Below, piece after piece: positions 8,289 to 15,015 of a stretch of DNA of 27,332 bases; the stretch's first letter is position 1; each line of letters begins with the position of its first letter. This DNA comes from Flavonifractor avicola (GTDB lineage: Bacteria > Bacillota > Clostridia > Oscillospirales > Oscillospiraceae), in the NCBI GenBank assembly GCA_019116915.1, contig DXAS01000032.1, positions 1-27,332 on the forward strand, in the 5' to 3' direction. A program made the translations under genes and the position numbers. The notes beneath the pieces were generated by a model, which was not told where the DNA came from, did not search any database, and was given only the letters and a program-made list of their open reading frames with translations.

Positions 8289-8316
8289 GGATACGCCCCG
8301 GCAGCGGGGCGCATCC
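8289..8316 (-). promoter_or_regulatory. Stable 5'-leader hairpin next to the pentapeptide-repeat RBS
   Basis: A 12-bp stem (8289-8300 with 8305-8316, one G-T pair in the RNA, 4-nt loop) ends 4 bases before the AGGAGG of the downstream gene. There is no T run, so it is not a terminator. It may stabilise the mRNA or tune translation. Confidence 0.55.
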
Positions 8317-8359
8317 TGTCTGCTTATGTTATACTCCTTTTTTGTCCGGCTGTGTAGAG

Positions 8360-8400
8360 AAAAACGCGCCCGGCTCCGGGGCGTTCCCCGTCTGCCGGGC
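8360..8400 (-). terminator. spo0A terminator
   Basis: On the minus strand GCCCGGC (8394-8400) pairs with GCCGGGC (8368-8374), enclosing a second stem CGGGG/CCCCG (8377-8381 with 8386-8390). A TTTTT run (8360-8364) follows after GCG. It begins 12 bases past the spo0A stop. Confidence 0.75.
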
Positions 8401-8412
8401 ACATCACAGCCT

Positions 8413-9177
8413 TCACCGCTCCTTCTGCTGCAGTTGGAGCCGATCGGCGATCATGGCAATAAATTCCGAATTCGTAGGCTTTCCCTTGGCGTTGGAGACC
8501 GTGTAGCCGAAGTATTTTTGCAGTGTCTCCAGATCGCCCCGGTCCCAGGCCACCTCGATGGCGTGGCGGATGGCCCGCTCCACCCGGGAGGCAGTGGTGC
8601 CAAAGCGTTTGGCCACCTCGGGGTAGAGAATTTTTGTGACCGCGTTGATCACATCCATATCCCCCACGGCGATGATAATAGCCTCCCGCAGATACTGGTA
8701 ACCCTTGATGTGGGCGGGCACACCGATCTCATGGATGATTCCCGTCACCACATTTTCCAGCCGTCTGGCCCGCTCTTCGCCGTCATCCCCTTCCTCCGTC
8801 TCCTGAAGGGCGGCCAGCTGGCGGACCCGCTCGGCCACCGCCGTCAGCCGGCAGGGCTTGAGCATATAGTAATCCGCGCCGGTGGATGCAGCCAGCTCAG
8901 CCACGCTGCCCCGGGCAAATCCGGAGAGCACCAGCACCCGGGGCCTGGCTTCGGCCTTGGACAGCGCCTGCAAGACCTCCACCCCATCCATCTGGGTCAG
9001 CACCAGATCCATCACCAGCACATCCGGCGCCAGACGCTCTGAAAGTTGAAGCGCCTCTTCTCCATCTCCTGTGGCTCCCACCACCTGGATGCCCGCTTCC
9101 CCTTCCAGCTGTTCCACCAGAATACGGCGAAATTCTTCGCTTGCATCCGCTACCAGGACTTTGATTCTCCGTTCCAA
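8413..9177 (-). CDS. spo0A: Sporulation master regulator Spo0A
   Basis: Spo0A is the response regulator that, when phosphorylated, commits Firmicutes to sporulation. The protein is 254 residues from a TTG start at 9177, chosen because GGAAAGGG lies 8-9 nt upstream and MERRIKVLVAD aligns with known Spo0A N-termini; a GTG at 9186 is the alternative. The receiver domain (about 1-120) has the phosphoacceptor D57 (PDVLVMD) and K107 (YYMLKP). The Spo0A effector domain (about 140-254) is textbook: IIHEIGVPAHIKGYQYLREA, the recognition helix RVERAIRHAIEVAW and GKPTNSEFIAMIAD. The receiver departs from B. subtilis at acidic-pocket position 12 (Ala instead of Asp), at position 85 (Ser for Thr) and in the loop after D57, where the usual MP is replaced by LT. 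It is adjacent to spoIVB, the conserved order. Two 0A-like boxes lie upstream. Confidence 0.97.
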   Translation of the reverse strand: MERRIKVLVADASEEFRRILVEQLEGEAGIQVVGATGDGEEALQLSERLAPDVLVMDLVLTQMDGVEVLQALSKAEARPRVLVLSGFARGSVAELAASTGADYYMLKPCRLTAVAERVRQLAALQETEEGDDGEERARRLENVVTGIIHEIGVPAHIKGYQYLREAIIIAVGDMDVINAVTKILYPEVAKRFGTTASRVERAIRHAIEVAWDRGDLETLQKYFGYTVSNAKGKPTNSEFIAMIADRLQLQQKER

Positions 9178-9252
9178 TATTGACACCCTTTCCAGCAGGC
9201 TCCTCCTGCTCCACATTTGCCGCCTGGCCAAGGCTGATTACCGGTTGGCTAT

Positions 9253-9281
9253 AATTTACCATAATCAGACAGCAAGCGCAA
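9253..9281 (-). promoter_or_regulatory. Possible spo0A promoter
   Basis: On the minus strand TTGCGC (9276-9281) and TAAATT (9253-9258) are 17 bases apart, about 75 bases upstream of the TTG start. An overlapping alternative uses TTGCTG and TATAGC with 16 bases. I do not see a convincing sigma-H promoter. Moderate match only. Confidence 0.4.
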
Positions 9282-9312
9282 GGGTTTTGCTGGTAATTTA
9301 TGGTTATTTCTC

Positions 9313-9329
9313 TTCGACTTCGTTCGACT
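9313..9329 (-). promoter_or_regulatory. Tandem 0A-box-like sites upstream of spo0A
   Basis: The minus strand carries AGTCGAA twice, at 9313-9319 and 9323-9329, with a 10-bp repeat period (one helical turn). Each matches the Spo0A box consensus TGTCGAA at six of seven positions. They lie about 30 bases upstream of the putative -35, a place fitting autoregulation of spo0A, which is known in B. subtilis. Confidence 0.5.
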
Positions 9330-9389
9330 TTTCCGCAGAAATTCCGACGCAGGCCCTCTTTTCCCTCTCATATCTTCCAATGTTCGTGC

Positions 9390-9425
9390 AAAAAAGGCGC
9401 CGGGAGCGGCGGACCGCTCCCGGCG
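9390..9425 (-). terminator. spoIVB terminator
   Basis: A perfect 12-bp GC-rich stem (9398-9409 with 9414-9425, 4-nt loop) is followed on the minus strand by CC and then six T (9390-9395). It separates spoIVB from spo0A, so the two are not simply one transcript. Confidence 0.9.
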
Positions 9426-9436
9426 TTTTCGGGTTA

Positions 9437-10492
9437 TTAGGCTTCTGTTTTACCAGTTTCCGCCTGCTCCAGCATATGCTCTGCCAGGATGCCGTAGCCC
9501 TGGGTGGGATCATTGACCAGTACATGGGTCACGGCTCCCACCAGTCTGCCGTTCTGGAGGATGGGCGAGCCGCTCATCCCCTGCACAATGCCGCCGGTAG
9601 TATCCAGCAGTCGGGCGTCAGTCACTTTCAGCATCAGACTGCGGGTATCTCCCTCTTTTTCGGGAAAAATACGGGTGATCTCCACCTCATACTCCTCCAC
9701 CTGATCGCCGGTCACATTGGACAAAATGACCGCCGGTCCCACCTGGACCTGGCTGCGTTCCGCCACTGGTACCGGCTCCATGCCGTCAGTCATGGTCTCA
9801 TCACTGATCTGGCCAAAGACGCCGCTGCAGGTGTTGGACCACAGCACACCCAGGTCCCGGTCGGTCTGAAAAGCTCCGTGGAGTTCCCCCGGCGTTCCCT
9901 TCACGCCCTTCTGCACGTCGGTGACTTCGGAATAGAGGATGGACCCGGACTGCATAGGCATCAGCTTTGCCGTATCCACATCGTTGATACCGTGGCCCAG
10001 AGCGCCGAAAGTACCAGTCTCGGGATCGCAGAAGGTCATGGTGCCAATACCGGCCATGGAGTCTCTGATCCAGGCGCCCAGTTTATACTGCCCGTCGGCA
10101 CTGCACTGCACCGCCTGGGCAGTAAACTGGACCTCTTTGTCGTCCCGCACCGCACGGATGCTCATGGTCTGGTCCCCCACCTGCTGCAGCACGGCCTGGA
10201 CCTCTTCAATGCTGTCCACTTCTTCCCGGTTGATGTGGGTGATGATATCCCCTTCCTTCAGCCCACAGTCCCGGGCCGGAGTGTGACTGCCGTCAGCCGC
10301 CGTCACCTCACCAAAACCAACCACCATCACGCCGTCGGAAAACAGTTTGATCCCTACGGTACGGCCCATGGGGATCACTTCTCTGCTTTCCGCCGCCCTG
10401 ACGGGCTGGAACCAGGCCGCCCAGGCAAGCAGCAGCACTGCTGTCAGTACCACGCCCACCCAGGGCCTGATCTTTGATTCTTCTTTTCCCAT
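9437..10492 (-). CDS. spoIVB: SpoIVB peptidase (sporulation signalling protease)
   Basis: SpoIVB is the S55-family serine protease secreted by the forespore; it triggers processing of pro-sigma-K in the mother cell. The protein is 351 residues from ATG 10492. An N-terminal membrane anchor or signal (WVGVVLTAVLLLAWAAWF) is followed by a PDZ domain (about 70-140, with CGLKEGDIITHINREEVDS) and the S55 peptidase domain with the His motif FGALGHGINDVD and the Ser motif GIVQGMSGSPILQNGRLVGA. All expected catalytic motifs are present. The start is uncertain: AAGGAG lies 13 nt upstream of the ATG, and an in-frame GTG at 10504 sits too close to it. It lies directly upstream of spo0A, the order seen in B. 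subtilis, with a terminator between. Confidence 0.96.
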   Translation of the reverse strand: MGKEESKIRPWVGVVLTAVLLLAWAAWFQPVRAAESREVIPMGRTVGIKLFSDGVMVVGFGEVTAADGSHTPARDCGLKEGDIITHINREEVDSIEEVQAVLQQVGDQTMSIRAVRDDKEVQFTAQAVQCSADGQYKLGAWIRDSMAGIGTMTFCDPETGTFGALGHGINDVDTAKLMPMQSGSILYSEVTDVQKGVKGTPGELHGAFQTDRDLGVLWSNTCSGVFGQISDETMTDGMEPVPVAERSQVQVGPAVILSNVTGDQVEEYEVEITRIFPEKEGDTRSLMLKVTDARLLDTTGGIVQGMSGSPILQNGRLVGAVTHVLVNDPTQGYGILAEHMLEQAETGKTEA

Positions 10493-10544
10493 TTCGCTGT
10501 CCACGCTCCTTCCCCAAATCATTGGCGTTTTGTACGCCTGTTAC

Positions 10545-10551
10545 TAATATG
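10545..10551 (-). promoter_or_regulatory. Forespore-type -10 element upstream of spoIVB (weak)
   Basis: The minus strand reads CATATTA, matching the -10 consensus of sigma-G promoters (CATNNTA), about 55 bases upstream of the spoIVB ATG. No matching -35 (GNATR) is seen 17-18 bases upstream, so this is only suggestive. A 5-bp hairpin (GGCGT/ACGCC, 10524-10538) follows in the leader. Confidence 0.25.
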
Positions 10552-10753
10552 GTTTTCAAATGGACGAACCGCGCTGGCAATGAAATGTTCCTTTGGCTTG
10601 GTACTTCTTTCCAACTGCCGCCCGGCAGATTGTTGGCGCTTTGCCCCTGTTCTTTTCTCCCCCTGTTTCCTGCTTTTTATCTGGAGGCTCTGTGGTATTT
10701 TTTTCTTTTGTTTGCATATGTTACGGCATATAAGACGAAAGGATGTGTCCGCC

Positions 10754-11269
10754 ATGCCGCGCCTGAGCAAGACCGAGTGGATCGCTTTTGTTGCCGCCAC
10801 AGTGGCCGGCGCCTGTCTGCATTTCCTCTATACCCTGCTTCCCTGTCCTGCCACCGCTCTGGTAGCTCCGGTGCGGGAGAGCCTATGGGAGCACGTCAAA
10901 CTGCTCTACTGGCCCTGCCTCATTGCCGGGCTGGCTCTGCGCCGCCGGCAGCCTGAGCTGCCGGGACAGCGGGCCTTTGCCCTGCTGGCAGCCACGGCGG
11001 GGATGCTGGGAATCGGCTACCTCTACCACATTCCTTTTCAGGGGGACTCCCTTATCTTTGATATCGTCCTCTATCTATTGATGATGGCGGTATTTTTCCT
11101 GCTTCCCCATCTGCTCCACCAGCCCTTCTGGCAAAACTTCCGGGAAGTGCTGGTCCTGCTGGTACTGGTGCTGGGAATCGCCACACTTCTATTCACCTTT
11201 CTGCCTCCCAACGGCCTGCTCTTTACCGATCTGTCCGGCACTCCCACCTGGGTCACCCTGCCCTGCTGA
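10754..11269 (+). CDS. DUF6512-type small integral membrane protein
   Basis: A 171-residue hydrophobic protein with about five or six membrane segments and no soluble domain. The motif near residue 40 (VRESLWEHVKLLYWP) is typical of the DUF6512 family of Firmicutes, whose function is unknown; the family name is from memory of this motif. The ATG at 10754 is preferred, with AAAGGA at 10738-10743. It is transcribed away from spoIVB, and a hairpin terminator follows 2 bases after the stop. The 260-base gap from spoIVB contains an imperfect hairpin (10611-10636) but no strong promoter that I can identify. Confidence 0.8.
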   Translation: MPRLSKTEWIAFVAATVAGACLHFLYTLLPCPATALVAPVRESLWEHVKLLYWPCLIAGLALRRRQPELPGQRAFALLAATAGMLGIGYLYHIPFQGDSLIFDIVLYLLMMAVFFLLPHLLHQPFWQNFREVLVLLVLVLGIATLLFTFLPPNGLLFTDLSGTPTWVTLPC

Positions 11270-11271
11270 AG

Positions 11272-11310
11272 CAAGTCCCCGGAGCGTTTCTCCGGGGACT
11301 TGTTGTCTTT
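11272..11310 (+). terminator. Terminator after the DUF6512 gene
   Basis: A 13-bp perfect stem (11272-11284 with 11290-11302, 5-nt loop) is followed by TTGTCTTTTC. Confidence 0.85.
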
Positions 11311-11523
11311 TCTGCCTTTCTGCCTATTTTACCAAAACCACATAAAATTTACCTGCTTTCTACACCGGACCCCTTGTATTTCTGTTTCCATTTTGTTACC
11401 ATTAAGACATCCGATTTGCCCACATCCAGAGGAACCTTTTGTACCCGCGGATGCGTTCAGGCTCCATCCGTCGGCCGGAAAGGTCCCCTCCGGTAGGGCC
11501 CGGAAGGAAAGGTGGAATGTTTC

Positions 11524-13758
11524 ATGAGAAAACACACACGCAAGTTCCTGTCCCTGTTCCTCTCCCTGTCCATGGCCAGCAGCTTCTGCATCCCCGCCAT
11601 GGCTGCCGAGGGGGACACCACCGCTGCTACGGATGACGGTATTGTGGTGCTGTACACCAACGACGTCCACTGCACCAGCGACGACGGTATGTCCTATGCC
11701 GCCATCGCCGCCTATAAGGCCGAGATGGAAGCCAGCTACGGCGCCGACAACGTTACCCTGGTGGACAACGGCGACGCCATCCAGGGCGGCATCCTGGGCT
11801 CCCTGTCCAAGGGCAGCTGGATCGTGGACATCATGAACAATGTGGGCTACGACATTGCCATCCCCGGCAACCACGAGTTCGATTTCGGCATGGATACCTT
11901 CCTGGACATCGCCAAGAACCAGGCTGAGTACACCTATGTCAGCTGCAACTTCGTGGACGCCGACGGCAAGGCCGTGCTGGAGCCCTACACCATGGTCACC
12001 TACGGCGACGTGGACGTGGCCTATGTGGGTATCTCCACTCCCGAGACCCTGACCAAGTCCGCCCCCGCCTACTTCCAGAACGACAAGGGCGAGTACATCT
12101 ACGGCTTCTGCCAGGATAAGGACGGCAAGGCCCTGTACGACCAGGTCCAGGATACTGTGGATGCCGCCCGCAAGGCCGGCGCTGACTATGTGGTGGCCCT
12201 GGCTCACCTGGGTGAGGACGCCCAGAGCTCTCCCTGGATGTCCACCGAAGTCATTGCCAACACCACCGGCATCGACGTGGTGCTGGACGGCCACTCCCAC
12301 ACCACCGAGCCCTCCAAGACCGTGAAGAACGCCGACGGTGAGGACGTGCTCCTGAGCCAGACCGGCACCAAGGCCGAGTCCGTGGGCAAGCTGGTCATCG
12401 CTCCCGACGGCACTATGACCACCGAGCTGGTTGCCCTGGCTGACGTGGATACCACCTCTCAGGCCTACACCACCGCCAAGACCTTTATCGAGGGTATCCA
12501 GGCTGAGTACAAGGCCATGTCCGAAGAAGTGGTGGCTACTTCCTCCGTGGACCTGACCATCAACGATCCCTACACCGGTGAGCGTGCTGTCCGCTCCGCC
12601 GAGACTAACCTGGGCGACCTGTGCGCCGACGCCTACCGCGTGCTGCTGGGCGCTGACATCGGCTTTGTCAACGGCGGCGGCGTCCGCGACAACATCGCTG
12701 CCGGCGACATCACCTACGGCAACATCATCGCCGTCCATCCCTTCGGCAACCTGGCCTGCCTGGTTGAGGTCTCCGGCCAGCAGATCCTGGATGCTCTGGA
12801 GCTGGGCTCCATGCAGGCCGGCGTGTCTGAGAGCGGCGGCTTCCTGCAGGTCTCCGGCATCAAGTACACCGTGGACACCTCCATCCCCACCTCCGTGGAG
12901 CTGGACGACGCTGGTAACTTCGTGAAGGTGGCCGGCGACCGCCGGGTCAAGGATGTTCAGGTTCTGGACAGCGAGACCGGCGAGTACACCGCCATTGACC
13001 CCGAGGCCACCTACACCCTGGCCTCCCACAACTATATGCTCAAGGACGGCGGCGACGGCTATGCCATGTTCGGCGCTGACAACGTGAAGATCCTGAAGGA
13101 TGAGGTCATGGTGGACAACGAGGTCCTCATCAACTACATCAAGGACGAGCTGGGCGGCGTGGTAGGCGAGCAGTACGCCAATCCCAGAGGCGACGGCCGC
13201 ATCACCGTTCTGTACGCCGACGCCGACTTCTCCGCCTGGTACGGCGAGGCTGTCCGCTATGTGGTGAACAATGATATGATGAGCACCACCAACGGCTTCA
13301 GCTTCACTCCCTTCGGCCAGGTGAGCCGCGCCACCGTGTATCAGGTGCTGTACAACATGGAGGGTGCTCCCGCCGTGGAGAAGACCACTGTCACCGACAC
13401 CGAGGGCAAGTGGTACTCCGACTGCATCAACTGGGCCGCTTCCGTGGGCCTGTTTGAAGGCACCACCTTCGGCGAGGATCAGACCATCACCCGCGCTGAG
13501 ATCGCCGACCTGATTGCTGCCTATGCCGAGTACAAGGGCATCCAGGCCCCTGCCGCCGACGGCTCCATGGAGAAGGCTCCCGACTATGCCTCCATCCCCG
13601 CTGAGTCTCTGGACGGCATGACCTTCTGCTACTACGCCGGCATCATGACCGGCAACGAGGCCGGCCAGCTGATGCCCGCCGGTCAGCTGACCCGGGTGGA
13701 GTTTGCTCAGGTTCTGTCCAACTTCGGCGCCCTGACCGCCGAAGAGCCTGCTGCCTGA
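11524..13758 (+). CDS. SLH-anchored 5'-nucleotidase / metallophosphoesterase, secreted
   Basis: A 744-residue exported enzyme of the UshA/YfkN type that removes phosphate from extracellular nucleotides. The ATG at 11524 (RBS AAAGGTGG at 11508-11515) begins a signal peptide with likely cleavage after PAMA near residue 30. The calcineurin-like domain has LYTNDVHC (~43-50), DNGDAIQGG (~80), GNHEFDFG (~115), ALAHLGE and GHSHT (~256). The 5'-nucleotidase C-terminal domain has NLGDLCADAYR (~362), NGGGVRDNI (~383) and YGNIIAVHPFGN. From about residue 565 three degenerate SLH repeats follow (AWYGEAVRYVVNNDMM, WYSDCINWAASVGLFEG, MTFCYYAGIMTGN), which should hold the enzyme to secondary cell-wall polymer. 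Codon use is strongly biased to C/G-ending codons, suggesting high expression. I see no convincing promoter in the ~200-base gap upstream. Likely role is phosphate or nucleoside scavenging. Confidence 0.93.
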   Translation: MRKHTRKFLSLFLSLSMASSFCIPAMAAEGDTTAATDDGIVVLYTNDVHCTSDDGMSYAAIAAYKAEMEASYGADNVTLVDNGDAIQGGILGSLSKGSWIVDIMNNVGYDIAIPGNHEFDFGMDTFLDIAKNQAEYTYVSCNFVDADGKAVLEPYTMVTYGDVDVAYVGISTPETLTKSAPAYFQNDKGEYIYGFCQDKDGKALYDQVQDTVDAARKAGADYVVALAHLGEDAQSSPWMSTEVIANTTGIDVVLDGHSHTTEPSKTVKNADGEDVLLSQTGTKAESVGKLVIAPDGTMTTELVALADVDTTSQAYTTAKTFIEGIQAEYKAMSEEVVATSSVDLTINDPYTGERAVRSAETNLGDLCADAYRVLLGADIGFVNGGGVRDNIAAGDITYGNIIAVHPFGNLACLVEVSGQQILDALELGSMQAGVSESGGFLQVSGIKYTVDTSIPTSVELDDAGNFVKVAGDRRVKDVQVLDSETGEYTAIDPEATYTLASHNYMLKDGGDGYAMFGADNVKILKDEVMVDNEVLINYIKDELGGVVGEQYANPRGDGRITVLYADADFSAWYGEAVRYVVNNDMMSTTNGFSFTPFGQVSRATVYQVLYNMEGAPAVEKTTVTDTEGKWYSDCINWAASVGLFEGTTFGEDQTITRAEIADLIAAYAEYKGIQAPAADGSMEKAPDYASIPAESLDGMTFCYYAGIMTGNEAGQLMPAGQLTRVEFAQVLSNFGALTAEEPAA

Positions 13759-13778
13759 GGCTCACTCCTGCGTATACC

Positions 13779-13818
13779 AAAAAAGCTGGGGCGTGCATAT
13801 GCACGCCCCAGCTTTTTT
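13779..13818. terminator. Bidirectional terminator, 40-bp perfect palindrome
   Basis: The 40 bases from 13779 to 13818 equal their own reverse complement: A6, a GC-rich stem, the centre GTGCATATGCAC, and T6. It sits between the convergent 5'-nucleotidase and TSCPD genes. Confidence 0.93.
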
Positions 13819-13822
13819 CTGT

Positions 13823-14071
13823 TTAGGCTTCTACCGCCTGTTTCAGTGCCTGGGCCAGCTGGTCCGGGCAGGAGGTGGCTTTGAAGTCGCAGCGGATGCC
13901 TTCCAGCCGCCGGATGGCCTCATCCACCTTCATACCCTCCACCAGACGGGAGATTCCCTGAAGGTTGCCGTTGCACCCGCCCTGGACCTGTAGGGAGCGG
14001 ATCACGCCGTTCTCCACATCCACCACCATGCGGTTGGAGCAAACGCCCCTGGGACGATAATCAATGGTCAT
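13823..14071 (-). CDS. TIGR03905-type TSCPD domain protein
   Basis: An 82-residue protein consisting only of a TSCPD domain, the small domain also found near the C-terminus of some class II ribonucleotide reductases. The motifs VCSNRMVVDVENGVIRSLQV, GGCNGNLQGISRLVEGM and the terminal TSCPDQLAQAL match the stand-alone TIGR03905 family, whose function is unknown. Conserved cysteines (in VCSN, GGCNGN, IRCDF, TSCPD) suggest metal or redox chemistry. The ATG at 14071 follows AAAGGAG. The promoter at 14110-14138 is divergent from that of the TetR gene and seems to share its -35 hexamer. Confidence 0.9.
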   Translation of the reverse strand: MTIDYRPRGVCSNRMVVDVENGVIRSLQVQGGCNGNLQGISRLVEGMKVDEAIRRLEGIRCDFKATSCPDQLAQALKQAVEA

Positions 14072-14109
14072 TTTTCTCTCTCCTTTGATGTTCCCGTTTA
14101 ACGGGGCAA

Positions 14110-14138
14110 ATCATACCATACTTTGGACAGGATTGCAA
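14110..14138 (-). promoter_or_regulatory. Promoter of the TSCPD gene
   Basis: On the minus strand TTGCAA (14133-14138) and TATGAT (14110-14115) are 17 bases apart. The -35 hexamer is palindromic and is also the -35 of the divergent TetR promoter. A small dyad, CCCGTT/AACGGG (14093-14105), lies downstream of the start site. Confidence 0.65.
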
Positions 14139-14162
14139 TTCTTTATACCACTGTGGTATAAT
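14133..14162 (+). promoter_or_regulatory. Promoter of the TetR-family gene
   Basis: TTGCAA (14133-14138) and the perfect TATAAT (14157-14162) are 18 bases apart. The -10 lies inside the inverted repeat at 14143-14161. The predicted leader is about 100 nt. Confidence 0.7.
14143..14161. promoter_or_regulatory. Candidate repressor operator overlapping the TetR -10
   Basis: TTATACCACTGTGGTATAA is a perfect 9-bp inverted repeat around one central base. It covers most of the spacer's 3' half and five bases of the -10, so a bound dimer would block the promoter. The neighbouring TetR-family protein is the natural candidate to bind it. Confidence 0.55.
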
Positions 14163-14202
14163 AAGCGCAAAAGCCGCAGATGCGCGGCTGTACATTTATA
14201 CA

Positions 14203-14229
14203 CCTGCCCTTTGTGCTATAAAGGGCAGG
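14203..14229 (+). other. Hairpin in the TetR-gene 5' leader
   Basis: A perfect 10-bp stem (14203-14212 with 14220-14229, 7-nt loop) lies about 28 bases upstream of the RBS. It has no T run. A smaller stem, AGCCGC/GCGGCT, precedes it near 14172-14189. Possibly an mRNA stability or translation element. Confidence 0.5.
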
Positions 14230-14271
14230 CTGCACCTGTTACACCAGTCTGAATGAGAGGAGGTGTGCCCA

Positions 14272-14832
14272 TTGGCTCCCAGCACCAAACTGGCGCTTGC
14301 CAATTCTTTGCGGCGACTGCTGCAGAAGAAGTTCTTGGACGATATTACCGTCAAGGAGATCGTAGAGGACTGCGAAGTCAACCGGCAGACCTTCTATTAT
14401 CATTTCCAGGATATCTATGATCTGCTCCACTGGTTCCTGGAGCATGAGACCACCGAGGTCCTGCAGCCCTGCACCTCCTGGCAGGAGGCTTTAATGACCT
14501 CCTTCCACTACATACAGGAGAACCATGTCATCATCTATCACATCTACCGCTCCAGCGGTCGTGAGCACCTGGACTGCCAGTTCTTCACCATGTCCCACGC
14601 CTTGACTGCCAAGCTGCTGGATACTGCCGCCGAAGGTCTTGTCATGGCGGAGCGGGACCGGGAATTCCTCATTGATTTCTATATGTACGCCCTGGCCGGC
14701 ACCATGCTGGGCTGGCTGGCCGACGACATGAAGGAGGAGCCCTCGGAACTGGCTGCCCGCATCAGCTTTTTGCTGGAGGATGAATTCCGGCGGGTGGCTC
14801 AGCGCTTTTCCTCGTCCCCTCAGCCATCCTGA
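14272..14832 (+). CDS. TetR/AcrR family transcriptional regulator
   Basis: A 186-residue DNA-binding repressor. The N-terminal helix-turn-helix is clear (ALANSLRRLLQKKFLDDITV, then KEIVEDCEVNRQTFYYHFQD, about residues 7-46), followed by an all-helical ligand/dimer domain with a hydrophobic stretch near 130-150 (FYMYALAGTMLGWLADDM). The layout resembles the DhaS-like branch of TetR regulators. The TTG at 14272 is chosen because AGGAGG at 14258-14263 lies 8 nt before it; the in-frame GTG at 14263 overlaps the RBS. The promoter contains a perfect inverted repeat that is probably its own operator. Downstream, after a terminator, is a cation:proton antiporter. The targets are not known. Confidence 0.92.
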   Translation: MAPSTKLALANSLRRLLQKKFLDDITVKEIVEDCEVNRQTFYYHFQDIYDLLHWFLEHETTEVLQPCTSWQEALMTSFHYIQENHVIIYHIYRSSGREHLDCQFFTMSHALTAKLLDTAAEGLVMAERDREFLIDFYMYALAGTMLGWLADDMKEEPSELAARISFLLEDEFRRVAQRFSSSPQPS

Positions 14833-14851
14833 TTTATCCATATATGTATCA

Positions 14852-14894
14852 CCCCGGTAGGAATTGTCTTAGACAGTTCTTCCCGGGGAATTTT
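14852..14894 (+). terminator. Terminator after the TetR gene
   Basis: A 17-position stem with a single mismatch (14852-14868 with 14872-14888, loop TTA, two G-T pairs) is followed by AATTTTC. Confidence 0.8.
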
Positions 14895-15015
14895 CTTGTC
14901 AGTTTTTTGAGTTGAATTATGACAGCAGCCTGAAATTCTATGCAGGTTGCCAGTTGATTTTTTGGCCAAAATAAACTACCATTTATAGTGCATTTTTACT
15001 ACACTAGAGAGAGGG

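Noticed and set aside
10611..10636. Hairpin with a 4-nt bulge in the spoIVB / DUF6512 gap
   Set aside because: The stem (CCAAC TGCCG with CGGCA GTTGG) is real on paper but has no T run, no RBS nearby and no clear partner signal, so I leave it as unexplained.
11329..13029. Long minus-strand open frame opposite the 5'-nucleotidase
   Set aside because: It is a Gly/Val/His-rich mirror of a strongly codon-biased gene, with no RBS and no recognisable domain. The same applies to long minus frames opposite the parvulin gene (21882-23867), the 4396 gene (4639-6009) and the antiporter (15040-16305).
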